Counted from the stretch's first letter, positions 17,115-26,785 are shown. The stretch is 40,985 nucleotides of DNA from an uncultured Candidatus Melainabacteria bacterium (GCA_934747325.1 CAKVGW010000009.1:1-40985), one strand, 5' to 3'. Notes: generated by a model not told the origin, from the letters alone. A program made the numbers and translations.

Positions 17115-18740
17115 CTAACAACTATACTGAATATCCAGTCTTCGTGAAATGTGCTTATCTACCGTAATTAAGGCATCTGAACGTCCGACAGGTAAAGTTG
17201 AACAGCCGACAGGTGCCATAAGCTTCTTAAGTTCGATATCTGTCGCTAGGATGTAATTAACAAGATTTTGAGCAACTTTATCAACATCCAACCTTTTAAC
17301 CAAGCATTCTTGTTGTGCTGCAATCCCAGCAGGACAAAGTCCTGTGTTACAAGCGTTGCATTTTCCTGTGTCATTTCCTACACAACCTGCTATTTCCATA
17401 AGCATTCTGCCTGTAAATACTCCGTTTGCGCCAAGGCAAATAAGTTTAAATGCGTCCGCAGCGAAGCTTCCTGTTTGCCCTAAACCTCCACCAGCAAACA
17501 GTGGAATTTCACCTTGTCTGCCTTGATGAACAGCCGCTAAATAACAATCTCTCAATTTAGATGTTATCGGATGTCCTGTATGGTTTAGAGAAATCTCGTG
17601 TGCTGCACCCGTTCCGGCTGCTAAACCGTCAAGGAAGAATCCGCCGACAATGTTATATGGGTCGCGAAGTAAGTTATTATAAACTGAAACGCTTGTAACA
17701 GATGCTGCAACTTTAATCGCAACAGGTACTTTAAAATTAAACGCAGCATTCATAGACAAAAACATTTTTTGAACGCTTTCTTCTATCGAATATAAGCCTT
17801 GATGTGTAGGTGGTGAAAGCAAATCTGCTTTTGGAACACCCCTGATTTCTTGAACATATTTTGCGACTTTGCTCGCAAGCAAAAGTCCGCCATCTCCGGG
17901 TTTTGCACCTTGACCGATTTTGATTAGAATTCCTGCCGGATCTTCTGTCATTTCAGGTAAAGATTTAATAATTCTATTCCAACCGAAGTGACCTGATGCG
18001 ATTTGCAAAATCATGTATTTTACATATCTGGATTTCAATAGTTTAGTCGGAATTCCGCCTTCTCCCGTACACATACGGATTGGAATTCCCATAACTTCAT
18101 TTAAGTAAGCAGTTGCAATTGCCATAGCTTCCCACATACGCCAAGAAACCGCGCCAATTGACATATCACCGAAAATAATAGGATAAATCCATCTGTTAGG
18201 CGGAAGTGGAGCTGTTTCAATGATTTTTCCGTCTTTAACGTCAAAATTCAATTTGTCAGCTTTCAAAACTCGTCCGAACGGCGTTTTTAATTCGAATGTA
18301 TGCCTTTGAGCATCCAAAGACGGATCGGTCATTTGCGAAATTCTGCCGATTTTTATTTTGTCTAAAGTTCGACCTTCCGTGTTTAAATTAGAACGGCCGC
18401 CTTTTTTAAACGAGTCAGCTTTTTGAGCTCTATAGGCTACTGAATATTTGTCGTCTTTGTTTCGAACTGCTTTTATTGCGCCGTTCGGGCAAACATTCGC
18501 GCACATTCCGCAACCGTGGCAATAGTTATCCAAAGAAACTCGTTGCTTGATTACTAAAACTTTTTCGGCTTTTGATTTTGCCATAATTGAGTTTGTTTTT
18601 CTTGTTTCAACCGCAGGAGTAATTGCATTAAAAGAGCATGCGGCCGTACATTTTCCGCAGCCTATACATTTTTCTTCATCATATTCAATTATCCAAGGTA
18701 AATCATTTTTATGAAGTTCGTTAATTTTTACTGCTGCCAT
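17115..18740 (-). CDS. glutamate synthase FMN-binding subunit
   Basis: A 541-aa protein. It opens with two ferredoxin motifs (CIGCGKCTAACS near residue 25 and CHGCGMCANVCP near 75), then the FMN/2-oxoglutarate barrel. Barrel landmarks are GEGGIPTKLL, KIGQGAKPGDGG, SPPTHQGLYSIE and LFAGGGLGQTGSFAADA. A later cluster, CVGNDTGKCNACNTGLCP, matches the [3Fe-4S] site of glutamate synthase. It reduces 2-oxoglutarate plus ammonia to glutamate. The start overlaps the amidotransferase gene by 13 bases. This standalone arrangement resembles archaeal-type enzymes. Confidence 0.92.
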   Translation of the reverse strand: MAAVKINELHKNDLPWIIEYDEEKCIGCGKCTAACSFNAITPAVETRKTNSIMAKSKAEKVLVIKQRVSLDNYCHGCGMCANVCPNGAIKAVRNKDDKYSVAYRAQKADSFKKGGRSNLNTEGRTLDKIKIGRISQMTDPSLDAQRHTFELKTPFGRVLKADKLNFDVKDGKIIETAPLPPNRWIYPIIFGDMSIGAVSWRMWEAMAIATAYLNEVMGIPIRMCTGEGGIPTKLLKSRYVKYMILQIASGHFGWNRIIKSLPEMTEDPAGILIKIGQGAKPGDGGLLLASKVAKYVQEIRGVPKADLLSPPTHQGLYSIEESVQKMFLSMNAAFNFKVPVAIKVAASVTSVSVYNNLLRDPYNIVGGFFLDGLAAGTGAAHEISLNHTGHPITSKLRDCYLAAVHQGRQGEIPLFAGGGLGQTGSFAADAFKLICLGANGVFTGRMLMEIAGCVGNDTGKCNACNTGLCPAGIAAQQECLVKRLDVDKVAQNLVNYILATDIELKKLMAPVGCSTLPVGRSDALITVDKHISRRLDIQYSC

Positions 18741-19834
18741 CTTTCCACCGTTAAATCATCTCTAACTATTACTGTTTCATGCTCATTTGGATAAATATCT
18801 TTTGAAATATCCCTATTTGGCATTAAATCGTTTATTCCGACAACTTCTGAAGTCATAATTACCGTATCTTTATCGCGTCCGATTACAACAGGGCGAAGCT
18901 TTTTAGAGTCGCAAACACAAAGAAGTTCTTTGTTTGGAGTTACCGCAAGAAGCGTGTTTGGACCATTAATTTCCAAATGCGATAATGACGCTTTTATTCT
19001 TAATAATATTTCTTTATCTTGGCGTTTAATTATTTCATCATACTCTAAAGGTGTAATTGTGTGTTTAAAGTATTGAAGCGGCCAACCGAGAATTTTATTT
19101 ATGTAATGCAAAGTGTATAAAAGACATTGTGAATCGGATTCAAAGCCCATATAACCTTTGTAAAGTTTTTGTTGATAATACTTATTTTTTTCGTAGAAAG
19201 TATTTTCGCCATTAACTAAGCCTGTATAGCCTTCTAAGAAAAACGGATGGGCTGCGTAGCGCACAATATCATAATTTGTATTTTGTCTGCATTGTGCGGT
19301 AATTATGCTGGAAGTTAAATCCTTATTACCTTCCCACAAATCAAAATATGTTCCGATATCACGAGGACTGCCAATTTCTTTTAAAGTTAAAGTATCAGGC
19401 CAAAAAGAATAAATGTAGCCTGAATTGTCTTGTTCTAAAGCTTTTCTAAGTCTTATTGCCGTATCAATAAGTAACTCTTCTTTTTCTTCTTTCGTTGCAT
19501 GTTTATAACTTTTTGGATATTGAACAACTTCAAATATATAATTTGGCGTTGCTTCAATTTTTAAGCCTTTTTTGTTATTGATATTCGGCGACCATTGCAT
19601 AACTCGAGAAAAACCTATTTCACGCAGAATGTCTTCTGCAAGTCTTGTTCCTTCAACGGTTGCAGCCATTGAAAGAAGCGGTAAATCTTTGTAGTTTTCA
19701 AATAGTCCGCCCATATCCTGCATAATGAATGCAAAACCCGAGTCGTCATGTCCCTCTTGTTGGCTTCGCATCAGCTTTAGTGCCAAAGAAGGGTGTAATT
19801 TATTTTTTGATTTTATTGCGCCAATTCTACACAT
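18728..19834 (-). CDS. glutamate synthase class-II glutamine amidotransferase subunit
   Basis: A 368-aa Ntn-hydrolase. The sequence begins M-C-R-I-G-A-I, so removal of Met exposes the nucleophile Cys2, which releases ammonia from glutamine. RSQQEGHDDSGFAF near residue 30 and NGENTFYEKN near 210 are the other class-II landmarks. It is the first gene of the operon and feeds ammonia to the FMN subunit next door. No NADPH-dependent beta subunit (GltD) lies nearby, so ferredoxin is a plausible donor. The ribosome binding site (AAAGGGA) is far from the ATG. Confidence 0.9.
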   Translation of the reverse strand: MCRIGAIKSKNKLHPSLALKLMRSQQEGHDDSGFAFIMQDMGGLFENYKDLPLLSMAATVEGTRLAEDILREIGFSRVMQWSPNINNKKGLKIEATPNYIFEVVQYPKSYKHATKEEKEELLIDTAIRLRKALEQDNSGYIYSFWPDTLTLKEIGSPRDIGTYFDLWEGNKDLTSSIITAQCRQNTNYDIVRYAAHPFFLEGYTGLVNGENTFYEKNKYYQQKLYKGYMGFESDSQCLLYTLHYINKILGWPLQYFKHTITPLEYDEIIKRQDKEILLRIKASLSHLEINGPNTLLAVTPNKELLCVCDSKKLRPVVIGRDKDTVIMTSEVVGINDLMPNRDISKDIYPNEHETVIVRDDLTVERWQQ

Positions 19835-19962
19835 TTAATTTTGAAATCCCTTTTAAATATATAGTTTAAATTCTACAGTTTTTTTTAATTAGCGTCAAGC
19901 TTTTAACTAAATTTTAAACGAATAATTATCTTTGTTTTATAATCAATAAAGAGGAGAAAGTT

Positions 19963-20931
19963 ATGAAAACAGCACAAGTATTTCAAGATAAAATTGTTGT
20001 AAAAGAAATGAATGATGAAATCTTAAACGGTCGTAAAGGTGCGATTGTAAAAGTTTTAGGATGCGGACTTTGTGGTTCTGATATTGTAAAATTTAAGCAT
20101 AAAATTGTTCATGATGGTGCTGTTTTAGGTCATGAAATTGTTGCGCAAATAGTAGAAATAAATTCTTCTACAACTTTTAAAATTGGTGATAAAATTGTAA
20201 CTTCTCATCATATACCTTGTGGAAAATGTAATTATTGCAAACACGGTAATGTTTCAATGTGTGAACACTTTAAGAAAACAAATATTTTCCCCGGAGGTTT
20301 TAGCGAACTTGTTTATGTTTCGGAAGAGCATCTCCAAAATGTTGCTTACATAGTTCCTGACAATATGTCCAATGAAGAAATTTCTTTTTATGAACCTTTA
20401 GGCTGTTGTGTGCGTGCAATTAAACGTTGTAATCTCCAAGAAGGCGATACTGCGCTTGTCGTAGGTCTTGGCTCTATCGGTTTGCTGATGGGAGAAGGCT
20501 TAAAAGCGATGGGCTACAAAGTCTACGGATGTGATTTGATTCCTGAAAGAATTGAACTTGCTAAAAAAATGGGAATTGAACCATTTGATTTTAATGGTGA
20601 AGTTGATGCAGTATTTATGACGTCAGGTGCAGATAAAGCAATAGATACTGCATTTAAGGCTGTTCGAATGGGTGGAAAAATCCTTGTATTTTCAAGTACA
20701 CCTTTGAGCAACGGTTATCCTAATAACGAAATTTATTACAAAGAATTAACCGTAATGGGAAGTTATTCACCATCGCCTGCGGATTTGAAAGATTCATATA
20801 CACTTTTAACTACGGGTAAAGTAAATGTGAAAAATCTTACGACAGTTTATCCGCTTGATAAAATTCAACAAGCGTTTGATGATACCGTTGCAAATAAGAT
20901 TTTTAAGGCTTATATAAAAATTTCAGAATAA
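19963..20931 (+). CDS. zinc-dependent medium-chain dehydrogenase
   Basis: A 322-aa member of the MDR alcohol/polyol dehydrogenase family. The catalytic zinc region reads GCGLCGSD and LGHE. The structural zinc site keeps its four cysteines in CGKCNYCKHGNVSMC. The nucleotide-binding fold follows with VVGLGSIGLLMG. It is closest in style to sorbitol or threonine dehydrogenases, oxidising an alcohol with NAD(P). It is slightly shorter than most members and the substrate is not readable. A strong GAGGAG ribosome binding site and a TATAAT -10 box precede it. The TolC-like gene is convergent, five bases away. Confidence 0.87.
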   Translation: MKTAQVFQDKIVVKEMNDEILNGRKGAIVKVLGCGLCGSDIVKFKHKIVHDGAVLGHEIVAQIVEINSSTTFKIGDKIVTSHHIPCGKCNYCKHGNVSMCEHFKKTNIFPGGFSELVYVSEEHLQNVAYIVPDNMSNEEISFYEPLGCCVRAIKRCNLQEGDTALVVGLGSIGLLMGEGLKAMGYKVYGCDLIPERIELAKKMGIEPFDFNGEVDAVFMTSGADKAIDTAFKAVRMGGKILVFSSTPLSNGYPNNEIYYKELTVMGSYSPSPADLKDSYTLLTTGKVNVKNLTTVYPLDKIQQAFDDTVANKIFKAYIKISE

Positions 20932-20936
20932 ATTTT

Positions 20937-22418
20937 TTACAAATCTTCGTCAATATTAACTTTTTTGCGCCTGAATTTTTTTACTTCTTTTTCGTCGCAA
21001 CCCAAAACTTCATTCAAATGATTAATCAATTCTTCTGAATGGTAGCACATTGCGTGTTCCGTTTTGTGGTGAATATCAACAAGATGGTAGTGCATTGCCA
21101 TTTCAACCTGAATAAGTGCGATGTTATAATCATACAAACTCTCTATATAATCAGAAATTCCGTCAATATAATCCTTTCTTGCATCTTGTAACGCTGTATA
21201 ATCCAGTCTGCCTGTTTTATACAAATTTTCTGCCATAGGATAAAAATCTAAAGCTTGTTTTGCTCGAACTTGTGTAGTTGGAATTGCACGCTCGGCTTTG
21301 TCGTAATTATTAAACGCTCTTTTTACTTCAAAAAACAAATCTTTTTTAAACAATGTAATTTCATTATCTGCTAGTTTAACTTGCGCATCCGCACCTTTAA
21401 TGGAATGCTTTAACTCCATCAAATTTACAGACGAATTTAGATTTACGCCGACTTGAAAGCTATTGTTTGAAGCCTGATTTGTGTTATTGAAGCCATATCC
21501 TGCATTTGCGGAAAGTTCAGGGAAATAAGTTCTTTTAATGTAAATCAAAGATTGTTCCATCGCATTTTTTGTAGCGATTAATACTTGCAAATCAGGGCTG
21601 TTATCATAAGCCATTTGAACAGCTTTTTCTCTTGAAAATTTGAATTTATATTCTTCAAAACCTTGCGGTTCTTTTTTTGTATTTAAGGCGTAATCGTTAT
21701 CAAAATTAAAAGTTTTTGTATTCTTTATTTTGTAATCAGGTTGAGAATCTAAATACATTGCATTATTTAAATCCACTTTTGCATTCAAATAATTGTTTTT
21801 AGCTTCCAAAAGCGCAACTTCTGCTTCATTTAAATTCATTTTAGCTGTGATTAAATCAGGGTTTCTATTTGTATATTTGATAATACTTTTATTTATTTCA
21901 ACATTATCTTCTGCAATTTTTAGCAGAGCTTGAGCCTTCAAAAGCTTATAGTATTTTTCTTTTACATCAAAAAGAGTTGAACATAAACTGTCCATAAACT
22001 CGTATTCTGCGCCAAGTTTGTAGAATTCTTCCATGCGGATATTAGCAGTTGTTCTACCAAAATCCCAAACCATTTTGTTCACAGAAACTCCCACATTTGG
22101 AAGTTCTCTATAGTGATTATTATAATAAATACTGTTTGAATTGTTTTCGTTATGAAAACCGACACCGGCTCCGATTACGGGAAAATATTGAGATTTTGCA
22201 ATTCCAACGTTACTTTTCGCAATATCTAAATAATATTTTTTACGTTTAATTTTAGGACTGTTGTGAAAAGCCGTTGCAACACAATCAAGCACAGATAATT
22301 CTGTTCCGTCTTTTATAATAACGGTTTTGAATAATTCATCATCTGCATGAGCAAAGGCTATGTTACAACCTGCGATTAGAAAAGCGCAAGTTAGGGCTAA
22401 AAATCTCTTTCCTTTCAT
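20937..22418 (-). CDS. TolC-family outer membrane efflux protein
   Basis: A 493-aa exported protein with the duplicated helix-strand plan of TolC. A signal peptide covers residues 1-25 and ends AFAHA. The first repeat carries NSPKIKRKKYYLDIAKSNVGIAKSQYFPVIGAG. The second carries NSPDLQVLIATKNAMEQSLIYIKRTYFPELSANAGYG. TolC proteins form trimeric ducts through the outer membrane for efflux pumps or type I secretion. No inner-membrane pump is adjacent. The signal also contains LIAGC, a possible lipobox. The C-terminal tail is long, histidine-rich and charged. Confidence 0.87.
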   Translation of the reverse strand: MKGKRFLALTCAFLIAGCNIAFAHADDELFKTVIIKDGTELSVLDCVATAFHNSPKIKRKKYYLDIAKSNVGIAKSQYFPVIGAGVGFHNENNSNSIYYNNHYRELPNVGVSVNKMVWDFGRTTANIRMEEFYKLGAEYEFMDSLCSTLFDVKEKYYKLLKAQALLKIAEDNVEINKSIIKYTNRNPDLITAKMNLNEAEVALLEAKNNYLNAKVDLNNAMYLDSQPDYKIKNTKTFNFDNDYALNTKKEPQGFEEYKFKFSREKAVQMAYDNSPDLQVLIATKNAMEQSLIYIKRTYFPELSANAGYGFNNTNQASNNSFQVGVNLNSSVNLMELKHSIKGADAQVKLADNEITLFKKDLFFEVKRAFNNYDKAERAIPTTQVRAKQALDFYPMAENLYKTGRLDYTALQDARKDYIDGISDYIESLYDYNIALIQVEMAMHYHLVDIHHKTEHAMCYHSEELINHLNEVLGCDEKEVKKFRRKKVNIDEDL

Positions 22419-22500
22419 ATTTTAATTATACAATACTTGTCAAGTCGTAGATTTATATAGATAAAATTATTTATCGGTACTATTAATTTTTTTTAATTCT

Positions 22501-22697
22501 ACCCTTACGGGAAAACACCTCACCCTAGCCCTGTCTTGGATTATTCGGGGTGTCGGCGGAGTAACGTCCGACCTCCACCTTACGGGCTTACGCCCTACCG
22601 AAAATCCGCTCTCCTTTAAGGAGAGGGAAGAACCACGTACATCTATTTAACGACTTTTACGTCATTTTGAGGTGCGATTAGCACCGAGAAATCCAGC
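22501..22697. repeat. GC-rich dispersed palindromic repeats
   Basis: This 410-base gap upstream of motA holds two repeat types in GC-rich DNA unlike its surroundings. Positions 22501-22628 carry CACCTCACCCTAGCCCT, several hairpins (GTCGG/CCGAC, GGGC-TTAC-GCCC) and CTCTCC-TTTA-AGGAGAG. Positions 22661-22697 carry GTCATTTTGAGGTGCGATTA and GCACCGAGAAATCCAG, a relative of the element at 30811-30915. Such elements are mobile or structural repeats spread by copying. No coding frame is convincing here. Confidence 0.6.
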
Positions 22698-22828
22698 CTT
22701 TTATAAACTGCTTTTTGTAATTTACACATATTGGTTTAGTGTTTAAAACTACTATATTTAAAGGATTGCAAAGCCACAAAAATGTAGTTTAATATACATA
22801 GGATAATAGTATAAAATCGGAGATAATT

Positions 22829-23599
22829 ATGGATATATTTGCAGTAGTTGGGATGTTTTTAGGTATAACCTTCATTCTGACCGGTCAAGCAATGGAAGGC
22901 GGTAACATTGGACAGTTATTGCAAATTACGGCTGCATTTATTGTATTAGGTGGTACTTGCGGTGCTGTTGTGTTAAGTTTTCCGCCAAAAGTTTTACTTT
23001 CTGCCGTTAAAATCCTTAAAGATGTTTTTATGCCTCCAAAATCTGATTTTGAAGCACTTATTACCGAAATAGGAGGATTTGCGACAAAAGCAAGAAAAGA
23101 AGGTATCATTGCTTTGGAAAAAGAAGCTAATAATGCATCTGATTCTCTTTTAACTCTAGGTCTCGGTGCTGTTGCCGATGGTACTGACCCGACTCTTGTT
23201 AGAGAAATGATGGAAAACCAAATTGAACAATTAGAAAATTATGTTCATAACGCTGCAAAAGTTTTTGAATCTTTCGGTGGTTATTCTCCTACACTTGGTA
23301 TCATTGGTGCCGTTCTTGGTTTGATTCAGGTTATGCAGAACTTGTCAGACCCGTCAAAACTTGGTGCCGGTATTGCGGTTGCGTTCGTTGCAACAATTTA
23401 TGGTTTGTTCGCCGCAAACCTTGTTATGATTCCATTAGGAACAAGAATTAAATTTATTTATCAAGATGTGTTATTATATAAGAACATGATACTTGAGGGC
23501 GTTTTATCAATCCAAGCAGGCGAAAGCCCTGTTTTGATTGAAAGAAAATTGCGATCATTCGTTTTAGATGAAGGTAAGGGCAAGGAAGCTAATGGCTAG
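22829..23599 (+). CDS. motA: flagellar motor stator protein MotA
   Basis: A 256-aa MotA/TolQ/ExbB-family protein with four transmembrane helices (two near the N terminus, two near residues 150-205) and a large cytoplasmic loop. GGYSPTLGIIGAVLGLIQVMQ and GIAVAFVATIYGLFAANLV are the conserved helix 3 and 4 segments. With MotB it forms the proton- or sodium-driven stator of the flagellum. It overlaps motB by 8 bases. CGGAGA precedes the ATG. Being MotA rather than ExbB/TolQ is supported by length and by the adjacent OmpA-domain partner. Confidence 0.93.
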   Translation: MDIFAVVGMFLGITFILTGQAMEGGNIGQLLQITAAFIVLGGTCGAVVLSFPPKVLLSAVKILKDVFMPPKSDFEALITEIGGFATKARKEGIIALEKEANNASDSLLTLGLGAVADGTDPTLVREMMENQIEQLENYVHNAAKVFESFGGYSPTLGIIGAVLGLIQVMQNLSDPSKLGAGIAVAFVATIYGLFAANLVMIPLGTRIKFIYQDVLLYKNMILEGVLSIQAGESPVLIERKLRSFVLDEGKGKEANG

Positions 23600-24671
23600 A
23601 AAAAAAAGACAAGAAGAGCCTGAAAATTTAGAGAGATGGTTGGTTTCTTACGGGGACTTCATCACGCTTTTATTCGCAACTTTTGTTGTTTTATATGCAC
23701 TTGCGCAAGTAGACGTTTCTGACTTTGCAAAGCTTGAAGAGTCTTTAAAAAATGCGTTCAGTCAAAATACGCTTCTTGAAGGGCAACAATCTATAATGGA
23801 TGGAAGCGATTCTATTTTTGATGAACAACAAATGGCAAATTCTTTTGTTCCAAGTCTTATGCTGGAATACATAAGCCCAAAATACGAAGAAACTTCATTT
23901 AATGAAATAGAAGAGTCTATAAAACAATTATCAGAGGCAGGCGAACTTGGCGGTATTTCTACAAAAATGACAGACAAAGGCTTGCTTATAACTTTTGATG
24001 ATAAATATTTGTTTGCGCCTGCGTCTGCAAGCTTAGATGCTAACGCAAAAAAACTTTTGGACAAAGTCGGCGTTTTGATTTGCAAAAAATTTGTACTTCA
24101 CTATATGAGAGTAGAGGGTCATACGGATAGCGATCCGATTAGAAGCATGCAATATCCTTCAAACTGGGAATTGTCTTCTGCTAGAGCATCATCAGTCGTA
24201 AGATATATGATTAGTCGCTTTAAGTTCTCGCCATCATTATTTTCTGCAATAGGTTATGCTGATACGCGCCCTGTAGAAAATGCAATTTCGCCAAAAGATC
24301 CTGCAAATAGAAGAGTTGAAATCTTGATTCTTAAAAACAAATACAAACGCGATTTTGAAACAAGAAATGACAATACTCTAAAATTAACTAAAGCGGAACA
24401 GGAAAGAATTCAAAAACAACGTCAAGCTGTGATTACGGCTGTTGAAGGCGATTCAATTTCACCTGCGGCAAGAAAACTTTTGGAAGATAACAGGCAAAAA
24501 CTTATTTCTAAACAAAAGAGCGAGAAATTATCTAATAAAAATATGGAATTATACGTAAATCTTGATAAAGATGCGCCAAAAGCTGATAAAGATGATATCA
24601 TGCCGGCAGTTGAAAAACGTGTTGTGAAATTAGATACGAATATCCCTGAGGATGAGGATTTCGGCTTATGA
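23592..24671 (+). CDS. motB: flagellar motor stator protein MotB
   Basis: A 359-aa protein with a single N-terminal membrane helix, SYGDFITLLFATFVVLYAL, that contains the ion-carrying aspartate (D22). The periplasmic OmpA-like domain binds peptidoglycan with VEGHTDSDPIRS, NWELSSARASSVV, GYADTRPV and NRRVEILI. A lysine-rich tail of about 90 residues extends beyond the domain. The ATG at 23592 is preferred because AAGGAAG lies before it and residues upstream are not MotB-like. It overlaps motA and shares ATGA with the next gene. Confidence 0.94.
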   Translation: MARKKRQEEPENLERWLVSYGDFITLLFATFVVLYALAQVDVSDFAKLEESLKNAFSQNTLLEGQQSIMDGSDSIFDEQQMANSFVPSLMLEYISPKYEETSFNEIEESIKQLSEAGELGGISTKMTDKGLLITFDDKYLFAPASASLDANAKKLLDKVGVLICKKFVLHYMRVEGHTDSDPIRSMQYPSNWELSSARASSVVRYMISRFKFSPSLFSAIGYADTRPVENAISPKDPANRRVEILILKNKYKRDFETRNDNTLKLTKAEQERIQKQRQAVITAVEGDSISPAARKLLEDNRQKLISKQKSEKLSNKNMELYVNLDKDAPKADKDDIMPAVEKRVVKLDTNIPEDEDFGL

Positions 24672-25273
24672 TAACACATTCTGTCGGATTATCATTAGGG
24701 CCTTCTTCGTCTGTAGAAAGCGGAGTTGCGGTTAGAGAAATCGCAACAGGAAAATTAATTTATGTCGACAAATTGTTTTCAATGAGCGATGTTCAATTGT
24801 TTTTTGATAACTACACCTCTCTAAAAAATTCTATTATTTGCGTATCTCTACCGTGGGATAACACAATGATGGAAGGCAAGTGGAGAGTTTTATCCAAACC
24901 ATATCAATTGATACACAAACACGAAGCAAATTTCTTGAACCGTGATAATTGGATGCAAAGATTTTCACCAAGAGGTGCTGATTTGTTGCAGAAACTAAAA
25001 GAAGACGGATGTGACGTTTCAAGATTTGAAGTTTATTTAACAAGACAAAAATTTAATCTTTATTCTAATTACAAAGAACGCTCATCTGCAGACTGCAAAT
25101 TTTTACAATCTGCTTTAAAACTGGAATACGGATTTGATGAATTACCAACAAACATGATGCCTGTAGCACAGCTGGAAGCAATTGTAGGCGCGCTTTTAGC
25201 AGAAGAAAAACTAAAAAGTAATATTAAGAAGATTTTTGAATTCAGAAATTTAGATGTGATAAATAAGATTTAA
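24668..25273 (+). CDS. predicted RNase-H-fold protein coupled to motB
   Basis: I recognise no named family with certainty. The 201-aa protein starts SVGLSLGPSSSVESGVAVRE, a glycine/serine strand-turn that resembles the first strand of RNase-H-fold proteins. It later has ICVSLPWDN and ends its core with AQLEAIVGALLAEE, like predicted DUF429/RNase-H nucleases. There is no signal peptide. Its ATG overlaps the motB stop in ATGA, so translation is coupled. A role in motility is only suggested by position. Confidence 0.55.
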   Translation: MITHSVGLSLGPSSSVESGVAVREIATGKLIYVDKLFSMSDVQLFFDNYTSLKNSIICVSLPWDNTMMEGKWRVLSKPYQLIHKHEANFLNRDNWMQRFSPRGADLLQKLKEDGCDVSRFEVYLTRQKFNLYSNYKERSSADCKFLQSALKLEYGFDELPTNMMPVAQLEAIVGALLAEEKLKSNIKKIFEFRNLDVINKI

Positions 25274-25281
25274 TACAAAAA

Positions 25282-25300
25282 CCCCCGATATTATCGGGGG
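25282..25300. terminator. bidirectional intrinsic terminator
   Basis: CCCCCGATA pairs with TATCGGGGG around one base. A-rich sequence precedes it and a T-rich tract follows on the plus strand. On the minus strand GGGGG is followed by TTTTTGT, so it serves both the motAB operon and the convergent hypothetical gene. Confidence 0.88.
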
Positions 25301-25326
25301 TATATTTTATGAACGGAAAGGATTTC

Positions 25327-26598
25327 TTATGCTGCGATAATTGTTGCACCATCAGGAATTCTATTATTCTTTAACTTTTTAGCAATTTCTTTTTCTATAA
25401 CATCTGCACGATTGCCTCTTTCCAAGTAAGCTTCGCATTTTTCAGAACCTTTTTTATGCCATTTTCCATCAATATAAATGCTGTCAACTTTTCCATCAAC
25501 AATCTTAACTGGGTGCTTCAGATCTTTTATTGTGAATTCATGAACTTTATATCCGTCAGGTAATTTTCTATCTTTCAAGAAATCTTTACCAATAATAGAA
25601 TCTACATTATTTCCACTTTCACGAGCAGTTCTAACATAAGCTAATACTGCATCATCATCTGCTTTAAATTCTTTAAGTGTTGTCAATTCATTGATTGTGA
25701 TATTATCCTTAGGCGCTCCGTGTGTTGAAATTTGTTTTCTTGTAATCTTAGCTGTACTATCGCCCATTTTTGTAGTGTACGTAAAGTTACTTAAGTTAGT
25801 TTCTTTGCTACCAATTTCCGCAAAATCACCTTGCAATATTTTATTCAAACGTTCGCTGAATGCATCTGCTTTCTCTTGCATTGCATCATCTTTGAATTTA
25901 TCTAAGAATTTACCATCTTTATCTATGTATTTGTCTGTAATATTTCCTTTTCCTTTACCAGTTAATTGTTCAATCTTTGTTACTTTTTTACCATCAAAAG
26001 TAATACTATATTCTTGACTACCGGATTTTATTCGGAATGTACCTGAATTAATATTAGTTTCGCCAGTTCGGAATCTAAGTCCTGTTAAATTTTTCAATTC
26101 ACTGTTGTTATTGACTAAATTTTGAATTTCTGTGGCATCTTTTGTAGTTGTTGTTTTTCCCGGAATATAATATACAGGTTTTCCACCTTTCATCATTACT
26201 CTTATCTTTTCAAGCGGTGCTGTTTTCTTAGCTCCGCCTGTTACAGCTTCCGCAGCTTCTTTTACGGCATCGTTGGATTTGAATATATTTTTAAATCCTT
26301 TAATAATATTGCCGTTACCTTTTTTAGCAGCATAGATTAAACTTGCTGCGCCTGCTGCAACTGCACCAAGTCCTAAAACCATGCCTGTGCTGGAATCAGA
26401 ACCTTCTGAGTAATCAGCTTTTGGTAATGCTTGTGTTTGAGTTGTCGCAACTTGTGGAGTGGTTACTGTTTGGGGAGTCTGAGTCGCTTGAACTTGTTGC
26501 GTTCCCATAAAATTTGGATTATATGCTTGCAATGCTGCCAAAAACATTGGATCACTACCAAGTGCATTAATACTGTTAATACCATATCCGTTAGACAT
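25327..26598 (-). CDS. large hypothetical protein with Q/T-rich N terminus
   Basis: I do not recognise this 423-aa protein. It opens MSNGYGINSINALGSD, then a Gln/Thr/Pro-rich stretch (residues ~32-62). A glycine/alanine hydrophobic segment (MVLGLGAVAAGAASLIYAA, about 73-91) is followed by a long lysine-rich soluble region. It has no typical signal peptide. The plan closely resembles the protein at 28119-28802, which starts MVNSYGMNSY. The ribosome binding site AAAAGGCGG precedes the ATG. The gene appears genuine and monocistronic. Its role is unknown. Confidence 0.7.
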   Translation of the reverse strand: MSNGYGINSINALGSDPMFLAALQAYNPNFMGTQQVQATQTPQTVTTPQVATTQTQALPKADYSEGSDSSTGMVLGLGAVAAGAASLIYAAKKGNGNIIKGFKNIFKSNDAVKEAAEAVTGGAKKTAPLEKIRVMMKGGKPVYYIPGKTTTTKDATEIQNLVNNNSELKNLTGLRFRTGETNINSGTFRIKSGSQEYSITFDGKKVTKIEQLTGKGKGNITDKYIDKDGKFLDKFKDDAMQEKADAFSERLNKILQGDFAEIGSKETNLSNFTYTTKMGDSTAKITRKQISTHGAPKDNITINELTTLKEFKADDDAVLAYVRTARESGNNVDSIIGKDFLKDRKLPDGYKVHEFTIKDLKHPVKIVDGKVDSIYIDGKWHKKGSEKCEAYLERGNRADVIEKEIAKKLKNNRIPDGATIIAA

Positions 26599-26785
26599 AA
26601 AAACCGCCTTTTTCTTCGGACATTATAAACTTGGGATAGCTTATAATTATCCTAATTGTGTGTAACCTAATTTTAATTCCCTTATATACATAAAGTTTTT
26701 TTAGTTGCAAAAATTGACTTTTTAATAAAAAGGACGTTACAAAACTTTACAAAAATATTGGAATGATTTCTAAAACAAAAATGTA

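Noticed and set aside
22419..22828. A coding gene in the motA upstream gap
   Set aside because: The only open stretches fall in GC-rich repeats with hairpins and have no start signals.
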